This document shows, piece after piece, positions 18,036-26,011 of a DNA stretch of 33,791 nt. Location: assembly GCA_038211015.1 (NCBI GenBank), contig JBBQVZ010000023.1, positions 1-33,791 of the forward strand, in the 5' to 3' direction. The notes below the pieces were generated by a model. It did not search any database. It saw only the letters and a list, made by a program, of their open reading frames with translations, and was not told the DNA's origin. The DNA comes from JBBQVZ01 sp038211015 (GTDB lineage: Bacteria; Actinomycetota; UBA4738; HRBIN12). A program made the translations under genes and the position numbers. The first letter of the stretch is position 1, and each line of letters opens with the position of its first letter.

Positions 18036-18754
18036 GCTCCCGCCGATGGCGTCGCTCCCTCGCTCGCTCCGAAGCTGAACGGATGGCTCCAGGGCAGGCC
18101 CGGGGGTCCCGGGATGCCGTAATCGACGCCGTTCACCGTGAGGCGAACGGCCCCACCGTCGGTGACCGACAGCTCCAGATCGTTCTGCGCGGAGAACGTC
18201 CGCGTCTCCCCCGCCGCCATGGGATACGTCGACTCGACCCCGTCGATCGTCACCGTGACGCCGACGTCCGCGACCGCCTCGACCACCGCGTCGATCTCAC
18301 GGTCGAGCGGGTCCGGCTGCGCCGCAACGGTCGGCAGCGTGGCGGGAGCCGGCGCCGAGTGCCCTCGGGACAGGAGTCCGAACACCACCGCGATCACCAG
18401 GACCGTGCCGGCGAGGAACACCATCAGCCGTTGGTTGTCCCTGATCCGCGTCGCCGCCATCGCCCGTTCGACACGGCCGAGCTTCGCAGGCGGAGGCGGG
18501 GGTGACGGCGTATCCGCGTGACGGCCGTAGGCGCCGATGACCTTGTCAGGTGACAGACCCAGGTACTGGGAGTACGTCCGCAAGGAGCCACGGACGTAGA
18601 CATCGCCAAGCAACGCCTCGAAGTCCTCGGACTCGAGCGCCCTGAGCTGGTCGATGTGCAGTTTGGTGTCGCGGCTCGCCGCGTCGAGGGTGATGCCCCG
18701 CCGCTCGCGAGCCTTCCGCAGAGCGGAACCCACTCCGATCATCGAGTCGTGCAC
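18032..18754 (-). CDS. RodZ-like membrane protein: HTH_25 domain, TM helix, C-terminal DUF4115-like domain
   Basis: 240 aa: N-terminal helix-turn-helix of the HTH_25 type (about 5-75; LRKARERRGITLDAAS, VYVRGSLRTYSQYLGL), a Pro-rich linker (PSPPPPP near 83-89), a transmembrane helix at about 110-128, and an extracytoplasmic beta-rich C-terminus (about 150-230). This matches RodZ-type cell-shape proteins. The GTG at 18754 follows GGAGG by 4 nt; an ATG five codons later lacks a well-spaced ribosome site, and the longer frame has none. It is the first gene of the cinA-thpR run. In Firmicutes and many Actinomycetota a gene of this type sits between ftsK and cinA, so position agrees. A role with MreB is inferred; no mreB is visible here. 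Confidence 0.82.
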   Translation of the reverse strand: MHDSMIGVGSALRKARERRGITLDAASRDTKLHIDQLRALESEDFEALLGDVYVRGSLRTYSQYLGLSPDKVIGAYGRHADTPSPPPPPAKLGRVERAMAATRIRDNQRLMVFLAGTVLVIAVVFGLLSRGHSAPAPATLPTVAAQPDPLDREIDAVVEAVADVGVTVTIDGVESTYPMAAGETRTFSAQNDLELSVTDGGAVRLTVNGVDYGIPGPPGLPWSHPFSFGASEGATPSAGA

Positions 18755-18825
18755 AGCACCTCCGGACGTGGACCTCGGGCCGTGAACTCGGGCCACGAAC
18801 ACGGGATGATAGCGCCCTCCCTGAC

Positions 18826-18831
18826 TAGACT
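18826..18831 (+). promoter_or_regulatory. -10-like element for the ppa remnant/GNAT pair, possibly leaderless
   Basis: TAGACT ends 6 nt before the ATG of the pyrophosphatase remnant, with no ribosome site between. This TANNNT spacing is that of leaderless actinobacterial transcripts. No convincing -35 was found. On the other strand, a TATCAT roughly 20 bp away may serve the rodZ-like gene. Confidence 0.4.
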
Positions 18832-18837
18832 CGTTCC

Positions 18838-19020
18838 ATGGACGGCTCCGGCGAAGTCCTCACCGTCGTCGTGGAGATCCCCAAGGGGTCGCGGAAAACG
18901 TACGAATTCGACCATGAGACCGGCACGATCTTCCTGGATCGCATGCTGTTCACGTCCATGCAGTATCCGGCGGACTACGGGTTCATCGACGGCGCGCGAG
19001 CCCGCCTCGACGCCCTGTGA
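18838..19020 (+). pseudogene. ppa: Truncated inorganic pyrophosphatase (N-terminal 60 residues only)
   Basis: The first 49 or so codons read clearly as a soluble family I pyrophosphatase: VVVEIPKGSRKTYEFDHETG, LDRMLFTSMQYPADYGFI. The full enzyme is about 160-170 residues. Here the frame stops after 60, and the region that should read GxxxxDGDPLDAL is shortened to GARARLDAL. Two metal-binding aspartates of the D-x-D-P-x-x-D motif are lost, along with everything downstream, so it cannot be an active pyrophosphatase. The stop overlaps the GTG start of the next gene by 4 nt, like an intact coupled pair. It could be a remnant retained as a leader peptide or coupling ORF, or an assembly join. The start has no ribosome site but a -10-like TAGACT 6 nt upstream. 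Confidence 0.85.
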
Positions 19021-19568
19021 GCCGGGAGCTCGCCGCCGGGGACCGCGTCTTCTTGCGGCACCCGAGCTCACGCGACCGAGATGAGTTCCTCGACCGCGCC
19101 GGAGCGAGCCGGACGCTGCACGGCCGCTGGGTGGCCGCACCGTCGGACCCGGAGGCGTTCGCCGCCTACCTCCATCGATCCAGGAACGCCGACACCCAGG
19201 CGCTGCTCGTGTGCCGCAAGGACGACGGGGCCATCGTGGGTGTGTACACCATCGGCCAGATCTTCTACGGGCCGCTGTGCAGCGCCTACCTCGGCTACTA
19301 CGCGTTCGAGCCGTTCGCGGGCCAGGGATACATGCGCGAAGGCATCCGACTCGTGCTCCGCTACGCGTTCGGCCCCCTCGGGATCCATCGATTGGAGGCG
19401 AACATCCAGCCCGGCAACGAACGCTCGCTGGCTCTGGTGGCCGACGCCGGATTCCGACGGGAGGGCTTCTCGCCGCGGTACCTCAAGATCGCAGGAAGGT
19501 GGCGCGACCACGAGCGCTGGGCCATCCTCGCCGAAGAGGCCCACCCCGTCCGGGGGCGCACGACCTAG
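19017..19568 (+). CDS. GNAT-family N-acetyltransferase (RimJ/RimL type)
   Basis: 183 aa. Begins AAGDRVFLRHPSSRDRDEFL, the usual first strand and helix of RimJ/RimL-type GNATs. The acetyl-CoA pyrophosphate loop is in AFEPFAGQGYMREGIRLVLRYAF (near 95-117), followed by LGIHRLEANIQPGNERSLALVADAGFRREGF, typical of the family. Related proteins acetylate N-terminal amines of ribosomal proteins or small molecules; the substrate is unknown. The GTG start at 19017 overlaps the stop of the pyrophosphatase remnant, so translation is probably coupled to it. The frame is complete. Confidence 0.87.
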   Translation: MSRELAAGDRVFLRHPSSRDRDEFLDRAGASRTLHGRWVAAPSDPEAFAAYLHRSRNADTQALLVCRKDDGAIVGVYTIGQIFYGPLCSAYLGYYAFEPFAGQGYMREGIRLVLRYAFGPLGIHRLEANIQPGNERSLALVADAGFRREGFSPRYLKIAGRWRDHERWAILAEEAHPVRGRTT

Positions 19569-19654
19569 GACCAAGAACCTGCCGGGTATCGCCTTCCGAC
19601 CGCTGCACGCCGCACCTGGTTGACCTAGTGTGCCGTCGGGAGGAGGGAGCAACG

Positions 19655-20050
19655 ATGGATCGCGACGCAGACCGTACACACGATGGATCCACCGAGGGAT
19701 CGCCGCTCGGCTCGTTCGAGCGTGTCTCTACACCCGATCTCCTGTCCGAGGGACCGGTGCGATTCCTCCTCGTCTCCGGCGATCAAGACGACGGCGCATG
19801 GGGCCTGGTCGGATCCTTCTGGCTCTCGATCGACGGCGAGCGAGGCGGGTTCTTCGTCTCGCCGCAATCGCTCTGGCGAGGGAGCGAGATGGTTCGCAGC
19901 TTCAAGAGCGCCCGGTCGCGAGGCTGGACCGACGGTGACATCTACGCCTACTGGCAGGGTGAGGTCGGGATCTCGGGATCGTTCATGATCGACCCTCAGC
20001 AGCACGCGGACAACCTGTTCCAGGTCGCTCGCCGCGTCGGCGCGCTGTAG
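19655..20050 (+). CDS. Unrecognised 131-aa protein
   Basis: Not assigned to a family. The ATG has an excellent ribosome site (GGGAGGAGGGAG) about 5 nt upstream. The first 25 residues are hydrophilic and probably disordered (Asp, Arg, Ser, Thr). The rest looks folded: VRFLLVSGDQDDGAWGLVGSF, FFVSPQSLWRGSEMVRSFKS, GDIYAYWQGEVGISGSFM, DPQQHADNLFQVARRVG. There is no signal peptide or transmembrane segment. A TTGACCTAGTGT just upstream (about 19619-19630) may contribute to a promoter. It converges on ftsK with 3 bp between the two stops. Codon usage looks like its neighbours. Confidence 0.75.
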   Translation: MDRDADRTHDGSTEGSPLGSFERVSTPDLLSEGPVRFLLVSGDQDDGAWGLVGSFWLSIDGERGGFFVSPQSLWRGSEMVRSFKSARSRGWTDGDIYAYWQGEVGISGSFMIDPQQHADNLFQVARRVGAL

Positions 20051-20053
20051 CGA

Positions 20054-22357
20054 TCACGCGCTCCGGCGTTCCTCCCACTCCTCCCACGTGATCAGCACGT
20101 CGCGGGCTTTCGAGCCCTGGCCCTCGCCGACCACTCCCTGCTCCTCCAGGAGGTCCATGAGGCGGCCGGCGCGCGCGAACCCGACCTTCAGCTTGCGCTG
20201 CAGCATGCTGGTCGATCCGAGCTGGGAGCGGATGACCAGCTCCGCGGCCTGCTCCAGCAGCTCCTCGTCGTCGCCCGCGCCCTGGCTACCGATGGGATCC
20301 GAGCGCTCGAGGGGTGGCAGGCCGAGTCCCTCCACGTTGTGCTCGTAGACGACCTCGCGCTGATCGCGGATGAACCCGCACACCTCGTGGATCTCCTGCT
20401 CCGTGACCCACGCCCCCTGGAGCCTCGTCGGCTTCGAGGCGTTAGCGGGCGCGAACAGCATGTCGCCGTGACCCACCAGCTTCTCGGCGCCGTTCATGTC
20501 CAGGACCACCCGGGAGTCGGCCTGGCTGGAGGTCATGAGCGCCACACGCGACGGGATGTTCGCCTTGATGAGACCGGTGACCACGTCGACGGACGGGCGC
20601 TGCGTCGCGACCATCAGGTGGATGCCGACGGCGCGCGCCATCTGCGCGATCCGGCAGATGGCGTCCTCCACGTCGCGCGGCGCCACCATCATCAGGTCGG
20701 CGAGCTCGTCGATCACCACCAGGATGAACGGCATGTGCTCGTAGCTGGCCTCTTGACCCGGCGGGATCCGGAGCGTCCCTTCGCGCAAGCCCGCCTCGTA
20801 CCCGTCGATGTCCCGGACGCCGACCGTCGCGAGCATCTCGTACCGCAGCTCCATCTCGCGGACGATCCATTGCAGCGCCTCCGCGGCGCGCTTGGGATGC
20901 ACGATCACCGGAGACAGCAGGTGCGGCACCTCGGCGTAATGGCTGAGCTCGACACGCTTCGGGTCGATCAGCACGAGGCGCACGTCGTCAGGCGTGGTCC
21001 GCATCAGGATCGACGTGATGAAGCAGTTGATCAGGCTGGACTTGCCGGCGCCCGTCGCACCGGCGATGAGGATGTGCGGCATCGTCGCCAGGTTCACCAG
21101 CTGCGGCCGGCCGTGCACGTCCTTGCCGAGCGCGACCGTGAGCGGATGCGTGGCCTCCTTCGCGGCCTTGGAACGAAGGATGTCGCCGAGCATCACGAAG
21201 TCGCGGTGCTTGTTCGGTACCTCCACGCCGATCGCGGACTTGCCGGGGATCGGCGCGATGATCCGCACGTCGGGTGTGGCCAGGGCGTAGGCGATGTCGC
21301 TCGAGAGCTGCAGGACCTTGTTCACCTTGGTTCCGGCGGAGATGTCGACCTCGTACATCGAGACCGTCGGGCCCCGGGAGCAGCCGGTGACGCGCGCGTC
21401 CACACCGAACGTCTGGAGCGTGCGTTCGAGCGCCTCCATGGTGTCCTTCTCGTCGCGACCGTCGGACGCGGAGGCCGGCGCCGACCGGAGGAGGTCGAGC
21501 GGCGGCAGCTGGTAGGGACCGCCGGCGGTGGAGACCGTTCTCGCCCTCGCGTGCCGGGCGGTGGCGGGCTCGGGATCGACTTCGTCATCCGACCCGACCT
21601 CGAGATCCGGCGACTCCGGCATGACCACACCATCGTCCGGGTCGTCCAGACCGAGCGCCGCACGGATGGAGACCCGCCCCGGCCTCAGGGTCCGCGGAGC
21701 CTGTCGCTCCGTCTCCGGCGCGCCAACCGGATCGCGCTCCGGCCGCGACTCGCGGAACTCGCGGACCGACTCGATGATCCGGGAGACGGGGGTGCCGGTG
21801 AAGATCAGCAGCCCGAGCGTGGCGAAGCCGGCGCAGACGATGCCCGCACCGAGCGGCGAGAGCAAGCGGGACAGCGGGTGGGCCGCCATGGCGCCCGTCA
21901 GGCCGGCCGAGGCGGCCATCACGTCGTGCGATTCGAAGACGCCGGGGTTGCCGCGGAAGAGCGAGATCAGTCCGAGGGTGCCGAAGACGAGGACGATGAA
22001 GCCGATCGACATGCGGACGCGATCCTCCGCCGCGACATCACGGAGGAGGACGACGCCCCAGTAGACGCCGACCACCGGGAACGCCGCCGCCCCCACGCCG
22101 AACGCGCCGCGAAGGAGGTACGAGATCCCGTGCCCGGCCGGTCCGGCCGCGTCGAGCCAGACCGAGAGCACCGCCAGCAGGCCGAAGACCACCAGTCCGA
22201 TCCCCACCGCATCCCGGACCCACGGCGAGAGGATCTGCCGGGTGGGGGTCCGGGTGGGCCTCCGCCCGCGGTTCTGGGGCTTCTTCTTGGCGGTCCGCTT
22301 CCTCGACGACGGGGAAGACCGCCGGACCGGGGCCCGGCGGGCCGTCTTCTGGGGCAC
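20054..22357 (-). CDS. ftsK: DNA translocase FtsK/SpoIIIE
   Basis: 767 aa. Basic N-terminus, then hydrophobic segments between about 50 and 190 (four likely TM helices), a linker of about 200-300 rich in acidic residues and Arg, and the motor domain: FtsK alpha region (about 300-410), Walker A GATGAGKS at 433-440, Walker B LVVIDELADLMM, and a C-terminal gamma winged helix (about 700-765; LGSTSMLQRKLKVGFARAGRLMDLLEEQG) that reads KOPS-type sites. It pumps chromosomal DNA through the septum. The GTG start at 22357 abuts the RNase J stop with no gap (TAG then GTG), and a GGAGG inside the end of the RNase J gene is the ribosome site. Confidence 0.96.
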   Translation of the reverse strand: MPQKTARRAPVRRSSPSSRKRTAKKKPQNRGRRPTRTPTRQILSPWVRDAVGIGLVVFGLLAVLSVWLDAAGPAGHGISYLLRGAFGVGAAAFPVVGVYWGVVLLRDVAAEDRVRMSIGFIVLVFGTLGLISLFRGNPGVFESHDVMAASAGLTGAMAAHPLSRLLSPLGAGIVCAGFATLGLLIFTGTPVSRIIESVREFRESRPERDPVGAPETERQAPRTLRPGRVSIRAALGLDDPDDGVVMPESPDLEVGSDDEVDPEPATARHARARTVSTAGGPYQLPPLDLLRSAPASASDGRDEKDTMEALERTLQTFGVDARVTGCSRGPTVSMYEVDISAGTKVNKVLQLSSDIAYALATPDVRIIAPIPGKSAIGVEVPNKHRDFVMLGDILRSKAAKEATHPLTVALGKDVHGRPQLVNLATMPHILIAGATGAGKSSLINCFITSILMRTTPDDVRLVLIDPKRVELSHYAEVPHLLSPVIVHPKRAAEALQWIVREMELRYEMLATVGVRDIDGYEAGLREGTLRIPPGQEASYEHMPFILVVIDELADLMMVAPRDVEDAICRIAQMARAVGIHLMVATQRPSVDVVTGLIKANIPSRVALMTSSQADSRVVLDMNGAEKLVGHGDMLFAPANASKPTRLQGAWVTEQEIHEVCGFIRDQREVVYEHNVEGLGLPPLERSDPIGSQGAGDDEELLEQAAELVIRSQLGSTSMLQRKLKVGFARAGRLMDLLEEQGVVGEGQGSKARDVLITWEEWEERRSA

Positions 22358-24034
22358 CTACACCTCCATGATCAGGGGCAGGATGACCGGCTTGCGCTGG
22401 GTGACCTCGTAGAAGTACTTCCCCAGCACACGTCGGACGTTCTGCTGGAGCACGGACGGATCCGTGACGCGGGCTTCCGCGCTCCCTTGGAGGGAAAGCA
22501 TGACGCGTTTCCTGGCCTCTTCAAGGATGTCTCCGGAAGTCTCGTCGTAGACGAAGCCCCGGTTCACGATGTCTGGGCCCGCGATGATCTCGCCGGTCTG
22601 CGCGTCCACGGTCAGCACCACCACGACCACGCCGTCGCCGGCGAGCTTCCGCCGGTCCCGGAGGACGGAGCCTCCCACGTCACCGATCCCGAGCCCGTCG
22701 ACGAACGTCATCCCGGCCTGGACCCGGTCGACGACCCGCACCTGCTCGCCGACCTCCACCACGTCGCCGTCCTCGCAGACGATCACGTGATCGTTCGGGA
22801 TGCCGACCTCCACGGCGAGCCGGGCGTGATGTTGCAGGTGCCGGCGCTCGCCGTGGATCGGGATGAACCAGCGAGGCCGGACCAACGACAGCATCAGACG
22901 GAGCTCCTCCTGGGCGGCGTGACCGCTGGCGTGCACCGCGTCGGCGGGCACGTGGTACACGTCGCCGCCGGTCCGGTAGAGCGCGTCGACCACGCGATGG
23001 ATCGCGGGCTCGTTCCCGGGGATCAGCGACGACGAGAGCACGACCGTGTCGTCGGGACCGAGCTTCACCCACTTGTGCTCGCGGGCGGCCATGAGCGACA
23101 GCGCCGAGTACGGCTCGCCCTGGCTCCCGGTGCAGATCACGACCACGCGGCTGGGATCGAGCCGGTCGACCTCCTCGATGCCCACGATGTCCTCGTCGGG
23201 AACGTGCAGGAGCCCGAGCCGGCGCGCAGCCTCCACGCTCTTCAGCATCGAGCGACCGAGGAACGCGACCACGCGCTCGTTGGCCCGCGCCGCGTTCACG
23301 ACCTGTTGGATGCGGTGGATGTGGCTCGAGAAGCAGGCCACCACGACGATGTGCGGTGCCTTCTCGATGATGCGATGCAGGACCGGGCCGACGCTCCGTT
23401 CGCTCTGGGTGTATCCGGCCTCCTCGGCGTTAGTCGAGTCCGAGAGGAGCAGGTGGACCCCGAGCCCGCTCGCCTCCTCGGCGAGGCCGTGGAGGTCGGT
23501 GGGCCGGCCGTCCAGCGGCGTCTGATCGATCTTGAAGTCCCCGGTGTGCAGGATCCCGCCGAACGGGGTGTCCACCACGACGGCCATGCCGTCGGGGATC
23601 GAATGCGTCACGCGCAGGAACCGCATCGAGAACGGCCCGACCGTGGTCGTCCCCTCACCCGGCGTGACCACGTGAAGCTCGCAGCGATCGGCCACGCCAT
23701 GCTCCTCGAGCTTGCCCTCGAGCAACGCGAGCGTGAACGCCGTGCCGTAGACAGGGATGTCGGTCAGCTCGCGGAGCAGGTACGGCAGCGCGCCGATGTG
23801 GTCCTCGTGTCCGTGCGTGAGCACCACGGCCTCGATCTGATCGGCGCGTTGCCGGACGTAGTCGAAGTCCGGCAGCACCAGATCGATGCCGAACATGTCC
23901 GCCGACGGGAACGACAGGCCGACGTCGACGAGCAGGATGCGCCCATCCAGCTCGATGCAGGCCATGTTGCGGCCGACCTCGCCGACACCGCCGAGGAAGA
24001 CGACCCGGATGTTGTCGTCAGAGGAGACCGGCAT
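22358..24034 (-). CDS. rnj: Ribonuclease J
   Basis: 558-aa metallo-beta-lactamase/beta-CASP ribonuclease with 5' exo- and endonuclease activity in mRNA decay and rRNA maturation. The zinc motif HxHxDH is H74, H76, D78, H79 (LTHGHEDHIGALPY). Further family blocks are LHTGDFKID, SDSTNAEEAGYTQSE, a beta-CASP region with ICTGSQGEPYSAL, HASGHAAQEEL, and WFIPIHGE. It ends in a C-terminal domain with GDILEEARKRV. The ATG at 24034 is preferred (family-like N-terminus) although GGAGG lies directly against it; the gene overlaps the end of dapA by 17 nt, so coupling is likely. The longer upstream frame lies in dapA. Confidence 0.96.
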   Translation of the reverse strand: MPVSSDDNIRVVFLGGVGEVGRNMACIELDGRILLVDVGLSFPSADMFGIDLVLPDFDYVRQRADQIEAVVLTHGHEDHIGALPYLLRELTDIPVYGTAFTLALLEGKLEEHGVADRCELHVVTPGEGTTTVGPFSMRFLRVTHSIPDGMAVVVDTPFGGILHTGDFKIDQTPLDGRPTDLHGLAEEASGLGVHLLLSDSTNAEEAGYTQSERSVGPVLHRIIEKAPHIVVVACFSSHIHRIQQVVNAARANERVVAFLGRSMLKSVEAARRLGLLHVPDEDIVGIEEVDRLDPSRVVVICTGSQGEPYSALSLMAAREHKWVKLGPDDTVVLSSSLIPGNEPAIHRVVDALYRTGGDVYHVPADAVHASGHAAQEELRLMLSLVRPRWFIPIHGERRHLQHHARLAVEVGIPNDHVIVCEDGDVVEVGEQVRVVDRVQAGMTFVDGLGIGDVGGSVLRDRRKLAGDGVVVVVLTVDAQTGEIIAGPDIVNRGFVYDETSGDILEEARKRVMLSLQGSAEARVTDPSVLQQNVRRVLGKYFYEVTQRKPVILPLIMEV

Positions 24035-24905
24035 CCTCCAGGGCCTTGCGGACTCGCGTCCGCTCTTCGGCGGTGGCCGGGACGAGCGGGAGCCGTGGCA
24101 CACCTGCCGGGAGACCGATCATCCCCAACGCGGCCTTCAACGGGATCGGGTTGCTCGTGATGAAGAGCGCGTTGAAAAGCGGAGACAGGTCCTCGTGGAT
24201 CTTCCGGGCGGCGGGGACGTCGCCCGTCTGGATCAGCTCGATCATCTGGCGGATCTGGGGGCCCACCAGGTGGCTTGCCACGGAGACGATCCCGACGGCA
24301 CCCAAGCATACGTAGCCGAACGTGGCCCAGTCGTCTCCGCTGTACACCTCGAAGTCGGGCGGCGCCTCGGCCATCAGCCGGGACACGCCTTGGAAATCGC
24401 CGGTGGAATCCTTCACCGCCACGATGTTGGGTCGCTTCGCCAACTGGAGGAGCGTGTCGTGCTCGATGCGTGTCGCGGTCCGCCCGGGGATGTTGTAGAC
24501 GATGATCGGCAGCTCGGTCGCATCGGCCACGCGCTCGAAGTGCGCGATCAGGCCACGTTGCGGCGGCTTGTTGTAGTACGGGGTCACGACGAGCAGTCCG
24601 TCGGCCCCCGCGTCCTCGGCGGCCTGGGTCAGCTCGAGCGTCTCGGCCGTGGAGTAGGTGCCCGTGCCGCAGATCAACTTCCCGCGACCGCGCACGACGT
24701 CCCCGACGGCGCGGAACAGTTCGGCCTTCTCCTTATACGAAAGCGTGGGCGACTCGCCGGTGGAACCGGCAACGACGATCGCGTCGCTGCCCGTGTCCAG
24801 GAGATGCGACGCCAAACGCTGCGCCCCGTCCACGTCCAGCGCGTGGTCTTCCTCGCGGAACGGCGTCACCATCGCCGTGATCAGCGATCCGAACCTGCCG
24901 GTCAT
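24018..24905 (-). CDS. dapA: 4-hydroxy-tetrahydrodipicolinate synthase
   Basis: 295-aa TIM-barrel aldolase that condenses pyruvate with aspartate semialdehyde, the first committed step of diaminopimelate/lysine synthesis. The Schiff-base lysine is K165 (IVAVKDSTGD), with Y138 (VYNIPGRT) and GSTGE at 47-51 in the active site, and TPYYNKP at 108-114. AAGGAGGACGC provides a strong ribosome site before the ATG at 24905. It is the first gene of dapA-rnj-ftsK, an order conserved in Actinomycetota; thyX, often next to dapA, is absent. It is divergent from the adenosyltransferase gene across 56 bp. Confidence 0.96.
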   Translation of the reverse strand: MTGRFGSLITAMVTPFREEDHALDVDGAQRLASHLLDTGSDAIVVAGSTGESPTLSYKEKAELFRAVGDVVRGRGKLICGTGTYSTAETLELTQAAEDAGADGLLVVTPYYNKPPQRGLIAHFERVADATELPIIVYNIPGRTATRIEHDTLLQLAKRPNIVAVKDSTGDFQGVSRLMAEAPPDFEVYSGDDWATFGYVCLGAVGIVSVASHLVGPQIRQMIELIQTGDVPAARKIHEDLSPLFNALFITSNPIPLKAALGMIGLPAGVPRLPLVPATAEERTRVRKALEDAGLL

Positions 24906-24947
24906 GCGTCCTCCTTCGCTACCGAAGCCACGGACCCAGGCGGCACC

Positions 24948-24954
24948 TATGCTA
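24948..24954. promoter_or_regulatory. Overlapping -10-like elements of the dapA/adenosyltransferase divergent pair
   Basis: TATGCT (24948-24953, plus strand) ends 8 nt before the adenosyltransferase ATG, which has no ribosome site, suggesting a leaderless mRNA. Its mirror TAGCAT (24954-24949, minus strand) is spaced well for dapA, which does have a ribosome site. The two elements share five bases, so the promoters would compete. No convincing -35 was found for either. Confidence 0.4.
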
Positions 24955-24961
24955 GCTCCCG

Positions 24962-25549
24962 ATGCCTCGCATCTACACCAAGACCGGCGACGACGGCTCC
25001 ACGGGACTCCTGTACGGGGGTCGGATCTCCAAGGCGGACCTGGTGACCGACGCCTACGGCACGACCGACGAGGCCGTCGCGGCCCTCGGGCTCGCCCGGT
25101 CCCTGGCCGACGACCCCGACCTGCGGGAAGACATCCTGGTCCTTCAGCGCGAGCTCTTCGTGGTGGGGGCGGACCTCGCCGCCAACCCGGCGAAGCGGAA
25201 GAAGCTCGACAAGGGCGTCTCACTCGTGACCGACGACATGGTCCGCCGCCTCGAGCAACGGATCGACGACCTGGTGGCCCTCCGGCCGCTCCCACAGGTC
25301 TTCATCGTCCCCGGCGCCAACCCGGCGAGCGCGGCGCTGGACCTGGCTCGGAGCGTGGTACGACGCGCCGAACGACGGGTGGTGGAGTTGGAGCGGGCGG
25401 AACGAACCGTGAATCCCGAGGTGCGCCGCTACCTGAACCGCCTCTCGGACCTGATCTTCGTCCTCGCCCGCTGGCAGGCGGGAGAGGCCGAGCCCGCCAG
25501 CCGCGAAGGCGAGCGTCAAGCGAGGGGCACGGGAGCGAACAGTCCGTAG
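24962..25549 (+). CDS. Cob(I)alamin adenosyltransferase, PduO type
   Basis: 195-aa trimeric ATP:cob(I)alamin adenosyltransferase, which makes adenosylcobalamin. The N-terminal ATP site reads RIYTKTGDDGSTGLLYGG; the helical bundle carries GTTDEAVAALGLAR, VPGANPASAALDLARSVVRRAERRVV and NPEVRRYLNRLSDLIFVLAR, all family blocks. The last 25 residues (after ARWQ) are a nonconserved tail. It supplies the cofactor needed by the class II ribonucleotide reductase NrdJ at the left end. The gene probably has a leaderless transcript. Its last 34 nt overlap the convergent lipoprotein gene. Confidence 0.95.
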   Translation: MPRIYTKTGDDGSTGLLYGGRISKADLVTDAYGTTDEAVAALGLARSLADDPDLREDILVLQRELFVVGADLAANPAKRKKLDKGVSLVTDDMVRRLEQRIDDLVALRPLPQVFIVPGANPASAALDLARSVVRRAERRVVELERAERTVNPEVRRYLNRLSDLIFVLARWQAGEAEPASREGERQARGTGANSP

Positions 25550-25968
25550 TCGGAATCGCCGAACAACAGTCCCACCAGCCCGATCGTCTCCTCCGTGACG
25601 TCGTCGGGGAACGTCACGGCGAACGTCGCGCTCTCCCCGTCGGGGATCGGAGCCGCATCGGCCACCACGCCATCCTCGTGCGCGCCGGTCCCGTCGATCA
25701 CGTAGAGCGAAGGCGCCGCGAGCTCTGCGCCCGAGGCGTTCTTGACGTCCATCGTCGCGTCGTTGCCGTCGAACACGAGATCGGCCGTCACGCCTTCGAA
25801 CTCGTATCGGTAGTGTCCGGGCTCGAAGTGGACGGGGCCGGTCGGGACCGGCGACGTCGGCGAGGCGCTTGGCGTGGGCGTCCTCCCGCCGTCGCCGTCG
25901 CCGGTGCATCCCACAACGAGCGCGACGACGAGCACGATCAACGGGAGGATCCGGCGTGGGGCGCTCAC
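25516..25968 (-). CDS. Putative lipoprotein of unknown function
   Basis: 150 aa. Signal peptide with basic start (MSAPRR), hydrophobic core at 8-18 and lipobox VVGC with lipidated C21; then a Pro/Thr/Ser-rich spacer (TPTPSASPTSPVP) and a domain of about 105 residues. The domain looks beta-rich: HFEPGHYRYEFEGV, VKNASGAELAAPSLYVID, DGESATFAVTFPDDV, ending GDSDYGLFAPVPL. It resembles small cell-surface beta-sandwich domains, but I do not recognise a family. The GTG start has no ribosome site; a -10-like TATCAT (25983-25978) ends 9 nt upstream, again suggesting a leaderless mRNA. It is convergent and overlapping with the adenosyltransferase gene and divergent from the phosphatase gene. Confidence 0.72.
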   Translation of the reverse strand: MSAPRRILPLIVLVVALVVGCTGDGDGGRTPTPSASPTSPVPTGPVHFEPGHYRYEFEGVTADLVFDGNDATMDVKNASGAELAAPSLYVIDGTGAHEDGVVADAAPIPDGESATFAVTFPDDVTEETIGLVGLLFGDSDYGLFAPVPLA

Positions 25969-26011
25969 GGATGCGGCATGATACGCGAACCTCGCAGGAG
26001 GTCATCCGAAC

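Noticed and set aside
20339..24160. 1273-codon plus-strand open frame
   Set aside because: It lies opposite ftsK, RNase J and part of dapA, whose motifs are clear. Long antisense frames without stops are expected in very GC-rich coding DNA; its translation is compositionally odd and carries no recognisable domain.
24906..24961. Lysine riboswitch before dapA
   Set aside because: Only 56 bp separate dapA from its divergent neighbour, far too short for the roughly 170-nt lysine riboswitch.
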